In this document: one piece after another, positions 34,375 to 42,500 of the stretch
Position numbering within the stretch: the stretch's first letter is position 1
Layout of the letters: the number at the start of each line of letters is the position of its first letter
Source: ZC4RG30 sp035556135
GTDB taxonomy: Bacteria > Pseudomonadota > Gammaproteobacteria > Steroidobacterales > Steroidobacteraceae
Direction: 5' to 3'
Assembly (NCBI GenBank): GCA_035556135.1
Contig: DATMFO010000004.1
Span: forward strand, 310,001 to 374,000
Length of the DNA: 64,000 nucleotides
Notes under the pieces: model-generated
Databases searched by the model: none
What the model saw: only the letters and a program-made list of their open reading frames with translations
Told to the model about the DNA's origin: nothing
Made by a program: the position numbers and the translations under genes

Positions 34375-35724
34375 TTATCGCATCGTCACCAGTTCTTCGG
34401 CCGCCGTGGGATGGATGGCGACGGTGTCATCGAAGTCGCGCTTGGTTGCCCCCATGCGCACCGCCACCGCGAATCCCTGCAGCATCTCGTCCACGCCGCG
34501 TCCGGCCAGGTGCACACCCACCACGCGCTGCTCCGCCCCCACCGTCACCAGCTTCATGCGCGTCTTCGGCTTGCGCTGTGTGAGAGCGTGGTACATCGGC
34601 ACGAAGCGTGCCGTGAAGCACTTCACTGCCGCGTCGCCAAAACGCGCGCGCGCCTCCGGTTCGGTCAATCCCACCGCGCCCAGCGGCGGATGGCTGAAGA
34701 CCACGGCCGGCACATTCTCGTAGGAGAGCTTGCGGCCTTCCATGCCGCCCCAGATGCGATCGGCCATGCGCCGCCCGGCAGCAATCGCTACCGGCGTGAG
34801 CGTGACCTTGCCTGTGACATCGCCGATGGCGAACACGCCGGGCACGGAGGTCTGCTGGTATTCATCCACTTCTATATAACCGCGCTCGTCCAGACGCACG
34901 CCCACAGCCGGATCGATGAAGCTGGTGACCGGGTCCCGGCCGATGGCCCACACCACGGCATCCTGCCCGGCGATCACCTCGCCCGTGTTCAGCCGCACGT
35001 CGATGCGGTTGCCGGCGGCGCGCGCGAGCCCGGCCGGTTCGGCCTGCAGGCTCACGGTGGCGCCGGCATCCACCAGTCCCTCCTGCGCCGCCTCAACCAG
35101 CATGGGATCAAAGCCGCGCAGCAGCGCATGCCCGCGTGCCACCAGGTTCACCTGGCTGCCCAGCGTGGCGAACACGCCGGCGATCTCCAGCCCGATGAAA
35201 CCGGCCCCCACCACGGTGACGCGCTGCGGCCGCTGCTGCAGCTCGAAGAATCCGTTGGAATCGATGCCCAGCTCCGCACCGGGGATGTTGGCTTGCCGCG
35301 GCCGCCCACCCGAGGCCAGCAGCACCCGCTCACCCCGCAGGCGCCGCCCCTCCACCTCCACGGTGTGTGCATCCACCAGCCGTCCCCAGCCCTGCACCAC
35401 CTCGACGCGGCTCTTGGCGAGGTTCGACTGGTAGATGCCGCGCAGGCGTATCACGTAGGCATCGCGCGCCACCTTCAGCCGGGACCAGTCGTGGGCCGCG
35501 TTTCCGAGGTAGAACCCGTAGCCCAGCGCATCGTGCAGGGCGTCGGCGATCTCTGCCGCATTCCACATCAGCTTCTTGGGCACACAGCCCACGTTCACGC
35601 AGGTGCCGCCCAGATCGCCGGCTTCCACCAGCGCCACCCGGGCGCCGTACTCGGCGGCACGGCGGGCGGTGGCGATGCCGCCACTGCCCCCGCCCACCAC
35701 GATCAGATCGAAGGTTTGGTCCAT
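34375..35724 (-). CDS. gor: glutathione-disulfide reductase
   Basis: 449 residues of the pyridine-nucleotide disulfide oxidoreductase family. FAD site: LIVVGGGSGGIATARRAAEYGA. Redox disulfide: GGTCVNVGCVPKKLMW, where the VNVGCVPKK form is that of glutathione reductases. NAD(P)H site: VTVVGAGFIGLEIAGVFATLGSQVNLVARG. The C-terminal dimerisation domain has the active-site HPTAAEE. It keeps glutathione reduced. The start codon is 18 bp from the divergent prlC start. A TATTAT -10 (35736-35731) ends 6 bp before the ATG and there is no Shine-Dalgarno, so the message is likely leaderless. Confidence 0.95.
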   Translation of the reverse strand: MDQTFDLIVVGGGSGGIATARRAAEYGARVALVEAGDLGGTCVNVGCVPKKLMWNAAEIADALHDALGYGFYLGNAAHDWSRLKVARDAYVIRLRGIYQSNLAKSRVEVVQGWGRLVDAHTVEVEGRRLRGERVLLASGGRPRQANIPGAELGIDSNGFFELQQRPQRVTVVGAGFIGLEIAGVFATLGSQVNLVARGHALLRGFDPMLVEAAQEGLVDAGATVSLQAEPAGLARAAGNRIDVRLNTGEVIAGQDAVVWAIGRDPVTSFIDPAVGVRLDERGYIEVDEYQQTSVPGVFAIGDVTGKVTLTPVAIAAGRRMADRIWGGMEGRKLSYENVPAVVFSHPPLGAVGLTEPEARARFGDAAVKCFTARFVPMYHALTQRKPKTRMKLVTVGAEQRVVGVHLAGRGVDEMLQGFAVAVRMGATKRDFDDTVAIHPTAAEELVTMR

Positions 35725-35729
35725 GTGGG

Positions 35730-35736
35730 CATAATA
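35730..35736. promoter_or_regulatory. shared bidirectional -10 of gor and prlC
   Basis: The segment CATAATA reads CATAAT rightward (7 bp before the prlC ATG) and TATTAT leftward (6 bp before the gor ATG). Only 18 bp separate the two start codons, so both promoters must use the same bases, and each -35 region would lie in the other gene's coding sequence. Confidence 0.55.
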
Positions 35737-35742
35737 GGAGAA

Positions 35743-37764
35743 ATGAACCACAACCCGCTGCTGGGTGCCGGCCCCTTACCGGCTTTCGATGCCATCCGCC
35801 CGGAACATGTCGAAACGGGCATCCGCGAGCTGCTCGATGAGAACCGCGCCCGCATCCGCGAGATCCAGGCCACTTCCGCGCCCACTTTCCGCAGCCTGGT
35901 CGAGCCGCTGGAAGAACTCCAGCACCGCCTGGCGCGTGCCTGGTCGCCGGTGGGCCACCTCAACGGCGTGATGAACAACGAGGCACTGCGCGAGCGCTAC
36001 AACGCCTGCCTGCCGCTGCTGTCCGAGTACGGCACCGACCTGAGCCAGAACGAGCGGCTGTTCCAGGCCTTCACCGCCGTGCGCCAGAACGAGTCGGGCA
36101 GCCTCGATGCCGAGCAGCTGGCCGTGGTGGATCACGCGCTGCTGGAGTTCCGCCTCGCCGGCGTCGCACTCGACGGCGCGAAGAAGGACCGCTTCAAGGC
36201 GGTGATGCTCGAGATGTCCCGCCTCGGCGCGAAGTTCGAGGAGAACGTCCTCGATGCCACCAACTCCTTCACCCACGAAGTGCACGACGCCACCGAGCTG
36301 GATGGCCTGAATGCCACCATCCTCGCGCAGGCCCGCCAGCGCGCGGAAGCCGCGGGCAAGCCCGGCTGGGTGCTGGGGCTGGAGCAACCCACCTACGTGG
36401 CCGTGGTCACCGATGCCCACTCGCAGAAGCTGCGGGAAATCTTCTACCGCGCGTGGAGCACACGCGCCGCCACCACCGGCCCCACGCCGGCGAAATTCGA
36501 CAATACGCAGGTGATGGAAGATCTGCTGCGCCTGCGGCACGAGGCCGCGCAGCTGCTGGGCTATCCGGACTTCGCCGCCTATGCGCTGGCGCGCCGCATG
36601 GCGCGCACGGTGGATGAGGTGCTCGGTTTCCTGCGCGACATGGCGCGTGCCGCGCGCCCCGCCGCCGAGCGCGAGCTGGCCGAACTCACCGAATTCGCCG
36701 GCCGCAAGCTCGACGCCTGGGACATCACTTATTACTCCGAGCGCCTGCAGGAGGCGCGCTACAGCATCTCGCAGGAAGAGCTGCGCCCTTATTTCCCGCT
36801 GCCGCGTGTGCTCGATGGCCTGTTCGGGGTGGTGCAGCGGCTGTTCCAGGTGGGATTCCGCCAGCGCACCGACGTGCCGGTCTGGCATGCCGATGCACGC
36901 TACTACGACATCCTCGACGCATCCGGCAAGGTGATCGGCGGCGTGTACCTCGATCCCTATGCGCGCCCCAACAAGCGCAGCGGCGCCTGGATGGACGAGT
37001 GCGTGGGCCGCAAGGAACTCTCCACCGGCAGCGCCCTGCCCGTGGCCTACCTGGTCTGCAATGCACTGCCCGGCGCCGCCGGCCTGCCCGCACAGCTCAC
37101 CCACGACGATGTGGTGACGTTGTTCCACGAGTTCGGCCACGGCCTGCACCACCTGCTCACCCGCGTGCGTTACCCCTCCATCTCCGGCATCAACGGCGTG
37201 GCCTGGGATGCGGTTGAGCTGCCCAGCCAGTTCATGGAGAACTACGCCTGGCAGCCGGCGGTGCTGCGCGAGATCACCCGGCATGTGGAGACCGGTGCAC
37301 CGCTGCCCGAGGAGCAGATCACGCAGCTGCTGAAGACACGCAGCTTTCAGGCCGGGCTCGCCACGCTGCGCCAGGTGGAGTTCGCGCTGTTCGACTTCCG
37401 CCTGCATGCCGAATACGACCCGGCGCGCGGCGCGCGCATGGCGGAAATCCTCGCCGAGGTGCGGCAGGAGGTGGCGGTGGTGCAGGTCCCCGAGTGGAAC
37501 CGCTATCCCAACAGCTTCGGCCACATCTTCGCCGGCGGTTACGCCGCGGGCTACTACAGCTACAAGTGGGCCGAGGTGCTGTCGGCCGATGCCTTCTCCG
37601 CCTTCGAGGAAGCCGGCATCTTCGACCGCGCCACCGCCGGCCGTTTCGTGGATGCCATCCTCTCGCGCGGCGGCAGCCGCGATGCGCTGGATGCCTTCGT
37701 CGCGTTCCGGGGTCGGAAGCCCCGTATCGACGCCCTGTTGCGGCAGCACGGCATCGCGCCCTGA
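35743..37764 (+). CDS. prlC: oligopeptidase A (M3 family)
   Basis: 673 residues. The zinc site is HEFGHGLHHLLT with a downstream Glu in the AWDAVELPSQFMENY segment; the M3 C-terminal marker FGHIFAGGYAAGYYSYKWAEVLSADAFSAFEE is present. Oligopeptidase A cleaves short peptides in the cytosol, including signal-peptide debris. AGGAG lies 2 bp before the ATG, too close for usual initiation. The CATAAT -10 is 7 bp away, so the start may be leaderless. The exonuclease III gene follows after a single base, so the two form a unit. Confidence 0.95.
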   Translation: MNHNPLLGAGPLPAFDAIRPEHVETGIRELLDENRARIREIQATSAPTFRSLVEPLEELQHRLARAWSPVGHLNGVMNNEALRERYNACLPLLSEYGTDLSQNERLFQAFTAVRQNESGSLDAEQLAVVDHALLEFRLAGVALDGAKKDRFKAVMLEMSRLGAKFEENVLDATNSFTHEVHDATELDGLNATILAQARQRAEAAGKPGWVLGLEQPTYVAVVTDAHSQKLREIFYRAWSTRAATTGPTPAKFDNTQVMEDLLRLRHEAAQLLGYPDFAAYALARRMARTVDEVLGFLRDMARAARPAAERELAELTEFAGRKLDAWDITYYSERLQEARYSISQEELRPYFPLPRVLDGLFGVVQRLFQVGFRQRTDVPVWHADARYYDILDASGKVIGGVYLDPYARPNKRSGAWMDECVGRKELSTGSALPVAYLVCNALPGAAGLPAQLTHDDVVTLFHEFGHGLHHLLTRVRYPSISGINGVAWDAVELPSQFMENYAWQPAVLREITRHVETGAPLPEEQITQLLKTRSFQAGLATLRQVEFALFDFRLHAEYDPARGARMAEILAEVRQEVAVVQVPEWNRYPNSFGHIFAGGYAAGYYSYKWAEVLSADAFSAFEEAGIFDRATAGRFVDAILSRGGSRDALDAFVAFRGRKPRIDALLRQHGIAP

Positions 37765-37765
37765 A

Positions 37766-38536
37766 ATGCCCACGGTCGCCAGCTGGAACGTCAACTCGTT
37801 GCGGGTGCGCATGCCGCACCTTTCCACCTGGCTGGGCACCACCGGTCCCGACGTGCTCGGCCTGCAGGAAACCAAGTGCGTTGACGAGGCCTTTCCCCGC
37901 GAGGCGCTCAGCGCGCTGGGCTACCACTGCGTGATGAGCGGCCAGAAGACCTACAACGGCGTGGCGCTGCTGGCCCGCGAACCGCCCACCGACGTGGTGA
38001 TGGGCCTGCCCGACCTCGAAGACCCGCAGCGCCGGCTGATCGCCGCCACCGTGGACGGCGTGCGCTATGTGAACGTGTATGTGCCCAACGGCCAGGCCGT
38101 GGGCTCCGAAAAATTCGAATACAAGCTGCGCTGGCTCAGCTCATTGCGCCGCTTCCTTGAAGGTGAGCTGGCCGCGCATCCGCGCCTGGTGGTGATGGGC
38201 GATTTCAACATCGCGCCGGATGACCGCGACGTGCACGACCCGGTGCTGTGGAAGGACCAGATCCTCTGCAGCGAACCGGAACGCGAGGCGCTGCGCATGC
38301 TGCTCGAGCTGGGACTGGCCGACAGCTTCCGCCTGCACGACCAGCCGGAAGCACTGTTCAGTTGGTGGGATTACCGCGCCGCCGGTTTCCGCCGCAACCT
38401 CGGCCTGCGCATCGACCTGCTGCTGGCCAGCCGCGAGGTAGCTGGCGCCGCCGACCCGGGCTGGATCGACGTGGCACCACGTCGCCTGGAGCGGCCCTCC
38501 GACCACACGCCCGTGTTCCTGCGTTTCGATGCCTGA
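37766..38536 (+). CDS. xth: exodeoxyribonuclease III (XthA family)
   Basis: 256 residues. It shows all conserved elements of the AP endonuclease/exonuclease III fold: SWNVNSLRVR, LGLQETKC (Glu), NGVALLARE, YVPNGQ, MGDFNIAPDDRDV (Asp and Asn) and the closing RPSDHTPVFLRF (catalytic Asp-His). It acts in base-excision repair, cutting at abasic sites and removing 3' blocks. It begins one base after the prlC stop. The 120 bp that follow (38537-38658) carry only the next promoter. Confidence 0.95.
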   Translation: MPTVASWNVNSLRVRMPHLSTWLGTTGPDVLGLQETKCVDEAFPREALSALGYHCVMSGQKTYNGVALLAREPPTDVVMGLPDLEDPQRRLIAATVDGVRYVNVYVPNGQAVGSEKFEYKLRWLSSLRRFLEGELAAHPRLVVMGDFNIAPDDRDVHDPVLWKDQILCSEPEREALRMLLELGLADSFRLHDQPEALFSWWDYRAAGFRRNLGLRIDLLLASREVAGAADPGWIDVAPRRLERPSDHTPVFLRFDA

Positions 38537-38643
38537 ACTTTTTTCGCGTCCGGCGTGATCAGGGCAACCCTGATATGCCATGTCGGACCGGACCTGGATC
38601 GCATTCTGCGGACCGTGTCGTGTGCCGCCCTGCGGGCCCGGAA

Positions 38644-38649
38644 TAGACT
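38644..38649 (+). promoter_or_regulatory. -10 box of the HD-domain gene
   Basis: TAGACT, 9 bp before the ATG at 38659, with no Shine-Dalgarno between; consistent with a leaderless or nearly leaderless transcript. Confidence 0.45.
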
Positions 38650-38658
38650 GCCTCCAGC

Positions 38659-39672
38659 ATGTACAGCGCCCGCCGCAGCGATTACGACGTCACCAACACG
38701 GTGCGGGTGTCTTCCGCGCCTGAGGTCCGCGACGCGGTCAAGGAGCTGCTGGTCCGGGCCTGGCCTGACCTGGCGTTCGCGCCGCTGGCCCGCGCCTTCC
38801 ACGATTTCGAGCTGGCCTTCACCGGCCGCATGCCTGGCTATTTCGGTGTCGACACCGTTTACCACGACCAGCAGCACACGCTGGACGTGACGCTGGCCAT
38901 GGCGCGCCTGGTCACCGGCTACGAGCTGAAGCACGCCGGCACCGAAAAGGCGCTGGGCGCCGGGCGCGCAGCGCTGGGCATCTTCCTCGCACTGTTCCAT
39001 GACATCGGCTACCTGCGCGAGCGTGGCGAAGAGGCACTCAACGGCGCCGAGTTCACCCGCAACCATGTTTCGCGCAGTGCGCGTTTCATGGACTTCTACC
39101 TGCCGACGGTGGGTTTCGGGCATAGCGCCCCGCTGGCCGCGGAACTGGTGCATTTCACCGGCTACGAGAAGACCTTCGAGCAGATCGGCGCCACCGTCAC
39201 CGATCCGCGCGACATCGCCCTGGGCCACCTGCTCGGCACCGCCGACATGATTGCCCAGATGGCCGACCGCTGTTACCTGGAAAAATGCCGTGACCGGCTG
39301 TATCCGGAGTTCGTGCTCGGCGGCGTGGCACTTTCGGTGGGTCCCACCGGCGATCGCGGCGTGCGCTATTCATCGGGCCTCGACCTGCTGCGCCAGACGC
39401 CGCAGTTCATGCAGGACACCATCAGCAAGCGCCTGGATGCCGCCTTCGGCGGCGCCTACCGTTACGTGGAAGTGCTGTTCGACGGCACCAATCCCTACAT
39501 GGAATCCATCCAGCGCAGCCTGGATTTCCTGCAGCAGGTGCTGCGCGGGGAGAACTGGCGCATGTTGCGCCGCACGCCGCGTGTATACACCGCGCACCCG
39601 GATCCGCTGGCCAGCGTGCGCGGCCTGATGTCCAGCTACCTCAAGCGGGCCTGGTCACGCGGGGAGCGCTGA
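38659..39672 (+). CDS. HD-domain metal phosphohydrolase
   Basis: 337 residues. The metal-binding HD pattern is YHDQQHTLDV (first His pair), FLALFHDIGYLRE (HD), NHVSRSARFM and LGTADMIAQMADRCYLEK (last Asp). The spacing resembles class I cyclic-nucleotide phosphodiesterase-like proteins rather than HD-GYP. It may hydrolyse a nucleotide second messenger, but the substrate cannot be read from sequence. There is no membrane segment or sensor domain. The 3' end overlaps the convergent peptidase gene by 32 bp. Confidence 0.82.
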   Translation: MYSARRSDYDVTNTVRVSSAPEVRDAVKELLVRAWPDLAFAPLARAFHDFELAFTGRMPGYFGVDTVYHDQQHTLDVTLAMARLVTGYELKHAGTEKALGAGRAALGIFLALFHDIGYLRERGEEALNGAEFTRNHVSRSARFMDFYLPTVGFGHSAPLAAELVHFTGYEKTFEQIGATVTDPRDIALGHLLGTADMIAQMADRCYLEKCRDRLYPEFVLGGVALSVGPTGDRGVRYSSGLDLLRQTPQFMQDTISKRLDAAFGGAYRYVEVLFDGTNPYMESIQRSLDFLQQVLRGENWRMLRRTPRVYTAHPDPLASVRGLMSSYLKRAWSRGER

Positions 39673-40369
39673 GCGCCAGCGCCGGCGGCGCGTCCACGTT
39701 GCGCACATAGCGCTCGAGGATTTCCGGCAGTCTCTTCTCCACCGCGCCGCGTGCATCGATGGCCGCGGCATCCAACGCCCCGCGCAATACCTCCAGGGAG
39801 AACTGTTCCATTGCAGCCTGCGCCACCGCCGCATGGCTCAGGTGCCAGGGCTCCGGCTGCACGCCACCGCGCCAGGTGGTGTAGGGGCGATAGAAGCCGA
39901 AGCGCGCCGCGTGTTCCGCCAGCCAGGCATCCAGCCGCCCGAATACACCGCCGGATGCGTACTCCTCCGGCACCACCTGCAGCCGGTAGCCGGGCGGCAT
40001 GGCCGCGGCATCCATCACGTCAAGGTCGCTGCCCCAGTGGTGACGGCTGGCGCCGGGCAACGCCGACCAGTGCAGGATGGCAGCAACCCGCCCGTCCTCA
40101 TCCAGCGAAGCGGCGTCGAGCAGCCGGCCGGTCTCGTCCCGCAGTTCCCGCTCCCCGCGCGCCTTGCCGTTCCAGATGGCCAGCTGCCGGTCGAAGTCGC
40201 GGAAGGAGGAGAAAGGGACCAGGTCGATGCCCTCTTGCGCTGCCGCAGCGCGCATTGCCAGGAAGGGCCCGACCACATCATGATGCAACGCACAAGGGGG
40301 ATCCGCGAGTTCGCGGATATGGGTTCGGCTCCTCCCTGTGAGTTCGCTATCTGAAAAAACAGGGGTCAT
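39641..40369 (-). CDS. M15-family D-alanyl-D-alanine carboxypeptidase-like protein
   Basis: 242 residues. VanY/LdcB-like peptidase motifs: VPFSSFRDFDRQLAIWNGK, then SRHHWGSDLDVMD with the first His and Asp zinc ligands, and QPEPWHLS with the catalytic Glu and last His. No signal peptide is seen in the predicted protein (MTPVFSDSELTGRSRTH), so it is either cytoplasmic, perhaps a muropeptide recycler, or the start is wrong. The tail contains DAPPALALSAPRVTRPA with no further motif. It overlaps the HD gene end to end, and its promoter region is shared with the divergent cyclic-di-GMP gene. Confidence 0.82.
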   Translation of the reverse strand: MTPVFSDSELTGRSRTHIRELADPPCALHHDVVGPFLAMRAAAAQEGIDLVPFSSFRDFDRQLAIWNGKARGERELRDETGRLLDAASLDEDGRVAAILHWSALPGASRHHWGSDLDVMDAAAMPPGYRLQVVPEEYASGGVFGRLDAWLAEHAARFGFYRPYTTWRGGVQPEPWHLSHAAVAQAAMEQFSLEVLRGALDAAAIDARGAVEKRLPEILERYVRNVDAPPALALSAPRVTRPA

Positions 40370-40433
40370 ACGGGCGATTCGGGCCTTTCATCGCTTTAAA
40401 AGCGGCTTTTTTCGGCGATCAGGTTAACATTTC

Positions 40434-42500
40434 ATGACCTTGCGCAGCCTCAAGACCAAGTTCGCCCTGTCCGGCGCAGCCATTGGCCTGCTGCTGGTCA
40501 TTGGTGTCTTTGCGCTCACCACCCTGCTCGGCAGCTCACTTTCACCCCTGCAATGGTTGGCCATTCCCATTGCCCTGGCCGCCACGGGTGGCGCGGCGTG
40601 GCTGGCATTCGCCATGGGGCGGCGCATCACGAACGAACTCGAGCAGCTCAACGTCAGCACGCACCGCATGGCCGAGGGCGACTTCACCCAGCCTGTGCGC
40701 GCACTGCGCGACGACGAGCTCGGCGACCTGCAGCGCACCGTCGACCTGATGCGCAAGAGCCTGGCCGACACCACCATCACCAAGAATTACCTCGACAACG
40801 TACTCAACAGCATGGTGGACGCGGTGTTCGTCGTGCGGCCGGACGGCACCATCCGCTCCACCAATCTTGCAGCGCAGCGACTCACCGGCGCGCCGGCCGT
40901 GGAGCTGGTGGACCGGCACATCGGCTCGCTGCTCTCCGCGCCGGACCTCGCCGAGGCCGAGCGCGTGCAGAAGGCCAGCGAGTCCGGCGAGGCGCTGCTG
41001 CGCACCGCGGCGGGACAGACCATCCCGGTGTCCTTCTCCTCCTCCATCCTCGATTCGGCCGACCCGCAGTTCCACGGCCACATCTATGTGGCGCGCGACA
41101 TCACCGACCGCAAGCGGGCCGAGCGGCGCATCCGCTACCTGGCGCGCTACGACGCGCTGACCAAGATCCCCAACCGCATGCAGTTCCAGCACCTGCTGCA
41201 GCAGGCCATCGCGCGCGCGCTGCGCACGCGCACCGGGCTGGCGCTGCTGTACCTGGACATGGACCATTTCAAGGAGGTGAACGACACCTTCGGCCATGGC
41301 GCGGGCGACCGCGTGCTCGAGGCACTCACCGAGCGGCTCACCAGCTCGCTGCCGGCGGACACCGTGCTCGGCCGCCTGGCCGGCGACGAGTTCGCGCTGT
41401 TCATCGACGGCATCTCCGAGAGCACGGCGCGCGAGGTTGTGCGGCATCTCTCGCAGGAGATCCTGGGCGCCGTGGCGCAACCGTTCTACGTGGGCGGACA
41501 GGAAGTGTTCCTGTCGGCCAGCATCGGCGTGGCGCTGTGCCCGCGCGACGCGGAGAACGTGATCGACCTGATCCGCAACGCGGATGCGGCCATGTACTAC
41601 TCCAAGCAGAACGGCGGCAATTCCTGCGCCTTCTACTCCCCGGAGATGAACGCCGCCTCGGTGGAACGGCTGATGCTGAAGAGCAAGCTCAAGCGCGCCA
41701 TCGAGCGCGATGAGTTCGTGGTCGCCTACATGCCCAAGGTGGATGTCACCGACGGGCGCATCGTGGGCGCCGAGGCGCTGCTGCGCTGGCGGCTGCCTGG
41801 GCACGGCGACATTCCTCCCGCGCAGTTCATTCCGCTGGCGGAGGAGAACAACCTCATCAGCAGCATCGGCGAGTGGGTGCTCAACCGCGTGTGCCTGGAC
41901 TACCGCGCGCTCTCCAGCGCCGGGCGCGCTCCGGGACGCATCGCGCTGAACCTTTCGCTGAAGCAGCTGCGCCAGGCCAGCTTCATCCTCGACTACCGCT
42001 CGGTGTTCGAGAGCCATGGCGTGTCGCCCTCGCACCTGGAGCTGGAGATCACCGAAAGCACCCTGATGGCCAATCCCAAGCGCACCATCGGCATGCTCAA
42101 GGAGCTGGCCGCGCTGGGCGTGCACCTGTCGATCGATGACTTCGGCACCGGCTACTCCTCGCTGTCAGCGCTGCAGCAGTTCCCCATCGGCACGCTGAAG
42201 ATCGACCAGTCCTTCGTGCGCGAGGCCAACCTCGACCACAACGACGCCACCATCGTGCGCACCATCATCGAGATGGGGCGCAGCCTGGGCATGGACGTGG
42301 TCGCCGAGGGCGTGGAGACCGAGGGCCAGCTGAATTTCCTGCGCTCCGCCGGCTGCGACTTCGCGCAGGGCCAGCTGTTCGGCGAGCCCTGCTCGGCCGA
42401 CGCGCTGGGAGCGCTGCTTTCGCGGCAGGTGGCCACGGGCCGCTCGCCCTTCCCCGTGTTCGAGCAGGACGGTCGCGCCGTAATCGATGGCCGGGCCTGA
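40434..42500 (+). CDS. membrane HAMP-PAS-GGDEF-EAL cyclic-di-GMP protein
   Basis: 688 residues. Two transmembrane helices (about 10-33 and 37-60) flank almost no periplasmic loop. A HAMP-like segment follows (to ~110), then a PAS domain (~115-225), a GGDEF domain with the variant RLAGDEF, and an EAL domain with AEALLRW, the ITESTLM and DDFGTGYSS motifs, and KIDQSFV. The EAL catalytic set looks complete, so phosphodiesterase activity is likely. The AGDEF variant may be weakly active or act as a GTP-binding regulator. The 3' end overlaps the phospholipase D-like gene by 14 bp. Confidence 0.92.
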   Translation: MTLRSLKTKFALSGAAIGLLLVIGVFALTTLLGSSLSPLQWLAIPIALAATGGAAWLAFAMGRRITNELEQLNVSTHRMAEGDFTQPVRALRDDELGDLQRTVDLMRKSLADTTITKNYLDNVLNSMVDAVFVVRPDGTIRSTNLAAQRLTGAPAVELVDRHIGSLLSAPDLAEAERVQKASESGEALLRTAAGQTIPVSFSSSILDSADPQFHGHIYVARDITDRKRAERRIRYLARYDALTKIPNRMQFQHLLQQAIARALRTRTGLALLYLDMDHFKEVNDTFGHGAGDRVLEALTERLTSSLPADTVLGRLAGDEFALFIDGISESTAREVVRHLSQEILGAVAQPFYVGGQEVFLSASIGVALCPRDAENVIDLIRNADAAMYYSKQNGGNSCAFYSPEMNAASVERLMLKSKLKRAIERDEFVVAYMPKVDVTDGRIVGAEALLRWRLPGHGDIPPAQFIPLAEENNLISSIGEWVLNRVCLDYRALSSAGRAPGRIALNLSLKQLRQASFILDYRSVFESHGVSPSHLELEITESTLMANPKRTIGMLKELAALGVHLSIDDFGTGYSSLSALQQFPIGTLKIDQSFVREANLDHNDATIVRTIIEMGRSLGMDVVAEGVETEGQLNFLRSAGCDFAQGQLFGEPCSADALGALLSRQVATGRSPFPVFEQDGRAVIDGRA

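Noticed and set aside
35776..37875. 699-residue open frame opposite prlC
   Set aside because: Antisense shadow of a well-supported gene, without a start signal or recognisable motif.
40396..40425. GCTTTAAAAGC and T-run before the GGDEF-EAL gene as a terminator
   Set aside because: The hairpin would need a loop of about one base, and no gene on that strand ends there.
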